Positions 21,728 through 26,950 of a DNA stretch of 26,950 nucleotides are shown here, in pieces. How positions within the stretch are numbered: position 1 is the stretch's first letter; each line of letters begins with the position of its first letter. The position numbers and the translations under genes are program-made. Origin of the DNA: Spirogloea muscicola (Eukaryota; Streptophyta; Zygnematophyceae; Spirogloeales; Spirogloeaceae). The notes beneath the pieces are model-generated. The model ran no database searches, was not told where the DNA came from, and worked only from the letters and a program-made list of their open reading frames with translations. Location of the stretch: positions 1 to 26,950 of the forward strand of contig WELB01000290.1 of the NCBI GenBank assembly GCA_009602725.1, written 5' to 3'.

Positions 21728-22128
21728 CTACTTTTTGTAAGGGGCGGATGGTTCGAGGAAAGGTTCAGCATTCTGCTTATCGTACGTGTCTAGGGGTGCA
21801 TCTGCAGCACAAAGCATGCACGTCACCTGAGCCCTTGCCATTAGCTTATGATTCTGGGATAGGTCGCCGATCACAATGCTTTCCTGAAACTTCTCGTAAG
21901 TACTCTAAACAGTGAGACCGTATTTGTACTGTACTCTTGTCATATGATACTTGGAGGCACTCTTGGTTACAGTCGAAGCATAAGCATTGGGGCTACCAAA
22001 GTCGTGTGCCTAGGCCACACTGCTCAATCCTAGCTCCAGCAACTACAAGTCCGGCGTAGTCATTGGTGCGTGCAGAGATCTTGATCGAGGCCAAAAGTGT
22101 GCTGCTTAGCTCGTCCAACATGCTCGAG
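21728..22128 (-). CDS. 3' end of an unrecognised gene, last two exons
   Basis: Exon 22128-22021 encodes SSMLDELSSTLLASIKISAR and NDYAGLVVAGARIE. A donor CA|GTGTGG joins across a 118-base intron to acceptor AGAG at 21903. Exon 21902-21728 encodes TYEKFQESIVIGDLSQNHKL, MARAQVTCMLCAADAPLD and ends EPFLEPSAPYKK before TAG. The join preserves frame (2+1 bases), the intron length fits the neighbours, and the composition looks like real protein. Upstream on the same strand, near 22300-22240, YEAILDVAYKSESSKFG may belong to an earlier exon. I do not recognise the family; no membrane span or known catalytic motif is visible. Confidence 0.42.
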
Positions 22129-22348
22129 CTTTGAATTGCAGCCATTTGTTGATAACATACATACCAAAGGCGCCATCTCACACGTACTGATAGCGGATAC
22201 AGCCAAAATGAGCTGATTGAGCTAAAGGAGGATTTCATTCCAAATTTACTGGATTCACTCTTATAAGCAACATCAAGAATAGCTTCGTAGGAAGATAACT
22301 ATCTATGCGGCTTTGCTCGTCTCCATAGCAATCAAATTGTACTTTGTG

Positions 22349-22372
22349 TCATTGACATTTAATTGTCAATGA
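22349..22372. repeat. Inverted repeat TCATTGACA / TGTCAATGA
   Basis: Two perfect 9-base arms around a TTTAAT spacer form a compact palindrome between the unknown gene and the 5S gene. It could be a binding site for a dimeric protein or a small hairpin; nothing decides between them. Confidence 0.6.
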
Positions 22373-22518
22373 AGTCACTGCGTCCGTTGTCTGTCTGTAA
22401 TCTTAAATAAGACTAATTGCACACTTTGACAAAGATTGGCAGAGCATGCACATAGAAATTACTTTGTTAATATTAAGAAGTTGTATATCATGAAGGGGTA
22501 GATTAGCCAGGAAAGAAA

Positions 22519-22637
22519 TGGATACAACACGAGGACTTCCCGGGAGGTCATCCATCCCAGCACTATTCTCGCCCAAGGGAATTTAACTTCGGAGTTCTGA
22601 TGGGATCCGGTGTAGTGGCCCTGGTATAATCGTATCA
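22519..22637 (-). rRNA. 5S ribosomal RNA
   Basis: The minus strand reads TGATACGATTATACCAGGGC at the 5' end, then GGATCCCATCAGAACTCCGA and AGTTAA, CTTGGGCGAGAATAGTG, TGGGATGGATGACC, GGGAAGTCCTCGTGTTGTAT. This matches plant and green-algal 5S rRNA across about 119 bases, and the ends pair (GATAC with GTATC, helix I). Internal promoter regions (A box, C box) are intact to the eye. There is no run of four or more T after the 3' end, only TTTCTTT, so termination is weak or this is a dispersed, possibly inactive copy. No second copy is present in the window. Confidence 0.93.
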
Positions 22638-22854
22638 CGCTCACAGTGGGAGCTGCATAAACTAAGTAGTGGAGGTCTTACAGCATGTAGACGGTTTAAG
22701 TGGGAGAAGATGCTCAAGTTGGACTACATCTGCATCCTTTGAGTTATGCTTTCTTGAAGAAGAGCTTATTGCATAGGCCCTCTCCACGGAGACCACTTCT
22801 TTTCGTGCACTGAGGAGATGCATGGCGGCTACGGCAGTAGAGGTCCTCCCTCCT

Positions 22855-22897
22855 CCATGGCCTGGCCCACCTGGTCGACAGGTAGGCCAGGCCGTGG
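22855..22897. repeat. Long near-perfect inverted repeat (hairpin)
   Basis: Arms CCATGGCCTGGCCCACCTG and CAGGTAGGCCAGGCCGTGG pair over 19 bases apart from two positions, around a GTCGA loop. It lies in a gene-free stretch right of the 5S gene and overlaps no coding frame. Confidence 0.75.
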
Positions 22898-23039
22898 TAG
22901 TCGGACCAGTAGCTTAGGGCATACTAGTCCTCCCGCAGGCACTTGTTGCTTGGTATAGTATGCGGCTCTCCTTTACTTTGTAGCGGTCCCAGGCTCTAGC
23001 CATTCGTCACCGTGCTGGGCACGCACTAAGCCAGGCATT

Positions 23040-23140
23040 GGCCTAGGTCGCGCGCCACTTGAGTGGCTGTAGCTTTAGCGGTTTTCTGGCCCCTTCGTAA
23101 TCTGTTGGTCTTTTTTGGGCTGGCCTCTCACAGCCGTTGC
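23040..23140 (+). repeat. Solo retroposon 3' tail in plus orientation
   Basis: Contains GTAGCTTTAGCGGTTTTCTGG, then TTTTTTGGGCTGGCCTCTCA and CAGCCGTTGCC followed by ATGGAAGAGCTTC, matching the tails at 4.1 and 16.1 kb. A weak partial copy of the hairpin occurs again at 23346-23367. Confidence 0.55.
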
Positions 23141-23579
23141 CTTACAATGGAAGAGCTTCACGTACGTCAACAGCAGCTGCAGAGTCTTGCTTCAATAGAT
23201 TCGGATCGTGGAGACTTTCCCCCTGCCTCAGGATGTCAGCATCTCCAATTCACTGTCACAGAAGCTGCTCGGTAAACCAAGTAGGGGTTTGTGTGCTCGG
23301 CCCATGTTGCCGGTGCCTTCTCGGCTGCCAAAACGTGGCCAGCTATTGGGCTGGCATTTCACTGCCACCGACTCCGTCCCAAGAGGCCAGTGATCGCCAC
23401 ATTGCAGAGTCATAGTCGTCCCACAGTAGTCGTCCCCCAGATCGTGTGGATCCATTACATGGAGGTCTAGGGAAGCAGAAAGACTCTTCCAGTGAAGGTC
23501 GATGGCTGTCATTGGGGCCAAAAGGGGCCAGAAAATCGCTGAAGAACATCAAGTGGCCACTGGCTGCTGAACATCCCAT

Positions 23580-23960
23580 TGAGCAGCCGCATGCAGAAAC
23601 TAGTCTCCGGGTACGGCCTGTCTATCACTCCGTCATTCGACACTCCATTTTCCTGTCTACAGCCAGAGGCTGCAGAGAAAGCGCGACCGGCACGGCGGTG
23701 CAATGCGTGCGCCACTGACCGCTGCAGCAATACTGAGGCGCATGCGATCTACCTTGACGAGAGAGCCTGCCGCGTAGGAAATGCCCCACCAGAAGGCCGG
23801 CTAGGGACGCCCACAGAGCTGCTGCTCGGCGACCTCCTTGACCAGGCGCTCCTTCCTTCACGACACGCCGCGCCCCGCAACGACGACAGCCTGCTGTGCC
23901 GTGCACGCCGCCTGCATTGCCGCTGGTCGTGGCGCCCGGGCTGCCCCGAGGACGAAGACG
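23580..23960 (-). pseudogene. Retroposon remnant (copy 3), heavily decayed
   Basis: On the minus strand LQRSVAHALHRRAGRAFSAA (about 23730-23665) matches the C-terminal blocks of copies 1 and 2. On the DNA level 23660-23770 aligns with 3480-3590 (CCGGCACG, GGTGCA, ACCGCTGCAGC, GCGCATGCGAT). Upstream the frame is broken by shifts and only pieces such as FPTRQALSSR fall near the expected order. It is the oldest-looking of the three copies. Confidence 0.5.
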
Positions 23961-24314
23961 CATCCGGCTGCCACTCGCACTCTACGTAGGAGCCGGCAAC
24001 GGCGGCCAACGCCGGCTGGGTGACCAAGAGGGGAGCATCGCAGCGCCATGGCGTTACAGATCGTCGCACACGCTGGCACCAGCTAGCACGGCTGGTTTCG
24101 GAGTGGCATTCGAGAGTGCTCAAGCAGGTCCGTCCTTGGAGCCGCATCGAACTCAGGCGAGCCCTTGAGAGCTCATGTGCATGGCACCTCATCCCCTGAT
24201 GCACCGAATTGGCAAGGCCGTGGCTGAGACTTGTATGAGAGTTCTCGTATCATGGTTTCAGATGTTCATTCGCCCATATTGAAGTACAGTCTGCCGATTG
24301 GCTGGGTTCACAAT

Positions 24315-24950
24315 ATGGCCCTTTCGCAAGACCAAGCCGATGACTTCGCCAGAGAGTGGATTGCCGCCTGGAACTCGCATGATCTCACCCGCATCATGGA
24401 GCACTACCACAGCTCAGTTGTCTTCACTTCGCCTTTCGTAGTGCAGGTACAGCTCGTTCTTCAGTTACAGTAACTTTGATGGCAGCTGAATCGGATAACA
24501 TATGCCCCAAAATGCATGTGTACTTCATTGCGCTATAGTCTTGTCTCATAAAAAAGTCAAACATGTAGCTGGCCTGACCAGCCCTCGTGCAGACAGCAAT
24601 TCCTACTGCAAATGCAAGCCTTGACTGACAATTCAGATTATAGCCTGGTACTTACACAGCACCTCACTACATGCTGAAGCTTCACGTGTTTATCTGCCAA
24701 CTGATTTGTGCAGATGTTGGGCGTGACGGAAGGAGTGGTTCAAGGGAATAGTCTGCTTAGAGAATATTTTGCAAAAGCACTGGCAGCCTACCCTGATCTC
24801 AGCTTTGAGCTGTACCATGCAATTCCTGGTCTCAATAGCGTCGTACTTTACTACAGGAGTGTGAACGACCTCCTAGCTGCGGAGGTGATGGAGCTGGAAG
24901 CTGGGCACCGGGTTGTCAAAGTGAATGCTCATTACAAGGCACCTGGTTGA
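24315..24950 (+). CDS. SnoaL/NTF2-like fold small protein, two exons
   Basis: Exon 24315-24446 and exon 24714-24950 join in phase 0 (CAG|GTACAG to TTTGTGCAG) across a 267-base intron to give 122 residues. The pattern is that of SnoaL-like polyketide-cyclase-fold proteins: an N-terminal helix FAREWIAAWNSHDLTRIMEH, a strand VVFTSP, LLREYFAKALAAYPDLSFEL, then strands ending SVVLYYRS and a final VVKVNAHY. These small alpha+beta barrels bind small hydrophobic ligands or act as isomerases, but most members have no known role, and nothing here fixes a substrate. The start ATG has A at -3 and G at +4; an in-frame ATG at 24231 would add 28 residues without family similarity. It is the only confident plus-strand gene here. 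Confidence 0.75.
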
Positions 24951-25311
24951 GCAGCACAACTTGCTGACACGATGACCATGTTGGAGCAGACATGCAGCTG
25001 TTTACAATGTGGCTACAGGCTCAAGTGAACAAACCTTGTTCCGACGAATCATAGCAATAATTGATTGCTGGAGGACGACTAAGGTGTAGCAGAAATATTT
25101 CTGCAGTGCAACTATGCATCCAGCAGGTCTACCAGGACGAACTGCTTAACAATGCACCCCAGATCAAATGGGGTTTTCTCCGAAGGTGAAGTATAAACTC
25201 CTGACATTATGCAATAGCCTAGCACAAGTTGCTTGTCATTGCGGCTCAATGAGGTTACGCACTCTGCAGCCGAAGCTTTGACCTCCTGAAGGAAATTTCG
25301 TGTATTTGAAA
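24951..25311. other. 3' flank of the SnoaL-like gene, no gene seen
   Basis: Short frames without motifs; presumably untranslated region grading into repeats. Confidence 0.4.
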
Positions 25312-25440
25312 TAAACGAAGGCCAAAGGCCAAGTACAAAGGCAAGCACATCTGAAGACCTACATAATCTACAGCAAAGTGACCCGCTCAGTAACCACGGG
25401 TCAAAACATAAAGGTCGCTAATCGATGCCTGGATACTAGA
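25312..25440 (+). repeat. Dispersed repeat end, copy A
   Basis: GCCAAGTACAAAGGCAAGCA, then GACCCGCTCAGTAACCACGG and GTCGCTAATCGATGCC match 26096-26215 at roughly three of four positions, in the same orientation. A shorter match lies at 3953-4020 (GACAAAGGCAAGCACAT, GGACCCGCTAACC), where it forms the left limit of retroposon remnant 1. Confidence 0.6.
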
Positions 25441-26095
25441 TGTCAGATACGAAGCCCTTCTGCCACCAACTAGAGCTCGGCCTCCTGAGAGTACAATAGA
25501 ATCAGCCCTCAAAGGCAGCAGCTGCACATGGACTAGTCAAGAACGACTGTAAGACCTGATAGCAAGGAAGTTCATGGAAGGGAAAAACAGACAGGCTACT
25601 TGGGCAATGTCTGCATTCGCTATCAGGAGGCCATCATTCACGAGCGTCGGGCAAGAAGGCGACAGGACACTTATATAAGCCAGTTGGTGACTTTGGTAAG
25701 TACAAAGCTGAGGTGGTCATGTTTCCTAGGCGCCCATGGATTACCATCTTTGCACGTCATCGTTAGCAGTCACCATAGGTGTAATATGAGAAGTAACTCT
25801 TCCAAAAGTAAGGCGATGGCTACCATGCAACTCATCGGCTACATTGTGGTGGAGCACTGGGTTAGAATGAAATAGCTCCTCTGAAGTCGAGGCAATGGCT
25901 TTGAAATTTCAGCCCAGACGGAATGAACGAAGAAAGAAAGAAACAGCACTTTCAATTCAAGGCAGTGGCTGGGAAAGAAGAAAGAGCTCGCCCATTGAGG
26001 ATTTAGGGTTTAGCTCAAACCAGCTCAAACAGAATGGACAATGTCCAGCTCAGCCAAGGCAAGAACATGAGTGTGTATCGAGTGATGGAGGGCCT
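25441..26095. other. Gene-free stretch between two repeat copies
   Basis: A 91-codon plus-strand frame at 25600-25875 has no recognisable motif. A degenerate retroposon tail occurs at 25970-26044 (GCTCGCCCATTGAGGATT, AACCAGCTCAAACAGAATGG). Confidence 0.4.
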
Positions 26096-26278
26096 GAGTG
26101 GCCATGTACGAAGGCAAGCACATCGACATATGTACATCACCTGCTGCTAAGCTGACCCGCTCAGTAACCACGGGTCAGCACGTAGAAGTTGCTAACTGAT
26201 GCCCGAATACGGGACAGAATTGGCACTCCCAATGGGGGCAAGGGCTGCGAAAAGCCAGCCCAAAGAGAATTGACAAAG
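26096..26278 (+). repeat. Dispersed repeat end, copy B, plus a retroposon tail
   Basis: Copy B of the 25312 repeat (GACCCGCTCAGTAACCACGG at about 26154) is followed directly by TTGGCACTCCCAATGGGGGC and the hairpin core AGGGCTGCGAAAAGCCAGCC, then AAAGAGAATTGACAAAGG. The latter is nearly identical to 2818-2850 and 11545-11595, so the two repeat types are parts of one family. Confidence 0.6.
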
Positions 26279-26352
26279 GTTCGGAAGGGGTGCAAGGGGT
26301 AAGTAAGGCTTGTCTCAAAGTATCCAAGATTGGCCGGAGTCTAGAAAGCGAT

Positions 26353-26950
26353 TACAGTCAAACCTTGTTATAGGCACGTCGGCCGGTTTGGCGAAAATGT
26401 GTGACTATATGGAGAGGTTCTTGTGTCCTTGTAGAGGCACTATTGCCCCCAAATGTGCCTATACAGTGACAATCAGCAAATATACAATATTATATTGGAA
26501 AGTTGGCGAATGAGCAAAGCTCAGGTGGCAACGTGGTTGCAAGCATCATTCTCTTGGCACCACAATCGCCCACATGGGCATCCACTTCTACCACAAAGAG
26601 ACACCCGAACGCAGGCAATGGTGGCAACCACTCTCAAGGTGGCCATGGGGGCGAAGGAGGGGAAGCCGCTCGAGAATCACGGCAATCGAGATGGCAATTC
26701 ACTTGTGAGCAAGTACAAAAGACACATTGTGATGGAGCCAGCACCTAGAATGAGCGGCTACCATCGCTCATCGCGCCCTCAATGCAACGATGCAAGATCG
26801 CAGGACACCGATAGGAGGTGGACTGTAAGCTCGCATACAAGTGTAGGCAGGCTGACTAGTAATATCAAGGGTGATGTAAGGACGCATTAGATGGGACCGC
26901 AAGTCGATGGGGTTGGCTAAGACAAGCAAAGTGCGATGTGGGCTACATTG
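26353..26950. mobile_element. Possible end of a pogo/Tc1-like DNA transposon, rest unassigned
   Basis: A TA dinucleotide is followed by CAGTCAAACCTTGTTATAGG and GGTTTGGCGAAAATG, which resembles the terminal pattern 'CAGTCAAACCTCGTTATA...' common at ends of pogo-related elements that insert at TA. The partner terminus would lie outside the window. No transposase is recognisable in the frames to the right edge. Confidence 0.22.

Noticed and set aside
25312-26215. Two direct repeats about 780 bases apart as LTRs of a small retrotransposon
   Set aside because: Identity is only about three quarters, no TG...CA borders, and no primer site or pol-like frame lies between them.
1-26950. CRISPR arrays, bacterial operons or phage genes
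   Set aside because: The window is clearly intron-rich eukaryotic DNA; repeats are dispersed retroposon pieces without regular spacers.

Overview
The window looks like nuclear DNA of a green alga or other lower green plant. Its genes are cut into many short exons joined at GT-AG (once GC-AG) introns of roughly 45-370 bases. Recognisable products are plant-type: a BRO1-like protein and a BELL-class TALE homeodomain protein. Telomere-like CCCTAAA motifs, GCC and CAG trinucleotide runs and a plant-type 5S rRNA gene fit the same picture. The species cannot be fixed from sequence alone. Exon borders below were worked out by hand from splice signals, reading phase and family motifs.

Layout from left to right. 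Positions 1-1827 (-) hold the N-terminal part of a BRO1-domain protein that runs off the left edge. Positions 1938-2365 (-) hold a possible small one-pass membrane protein. From 2560 to 4240 lies a block of retroposon debris: tandem 3' tails, a decayed C-terminal coding remnant, and one tail in the opposite orientation. Positions 5424-10556 (-) encode the alpha (biotin) subunit of 3-methylcrotonyl-CoA carboxylase in at least 15 exons. A second retroposon remnant (11521-11940) separates it from isovaleryl-CoA dehydrogenase at 12691-15307 (-, nine exons). Positions 16998-19868 (-) encode a BELL-type TALE homeodomain protein with SKY-like, BELL/POX and homeodomain segments and an N-terminal polyglutamine run. 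From 20759 to 22128 there are coding-looking segments of one or two unrecognised minus-strand genes, followed by a lone 5S rRNA gene (22519-22637, -). A third retroposon remnant (about 23580-23800) precedes a small two-exon SnoaL/NTF2-like gene on the plus strand (24315-24950). The right end is repeat-rich.

Isovaleryl-CoA dehydrogenase and 3-methylcrotonyl-CoA carboxylase catalyse consecutive mitochondrial steps of leucine breakdown (isovaleryl-CoA to 3-methylcrotonyl-CoA to 3-methylglutaconyl-CoA). Their genes are neighbours on the same strand, the clearest functional link in the window. Nearly all genes lie on the minus strand; the SnoaL-like gene is the exception.

The most distinctive unexplained structure is a short hairpin (GGCTGG, loop, CCAGCC, then AAAAAGAATGGACAA) found about fifteen times in both orientations. 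It sits at the 3' tails of one family of decayed retroposons. I found no convincing new multi-gene system.
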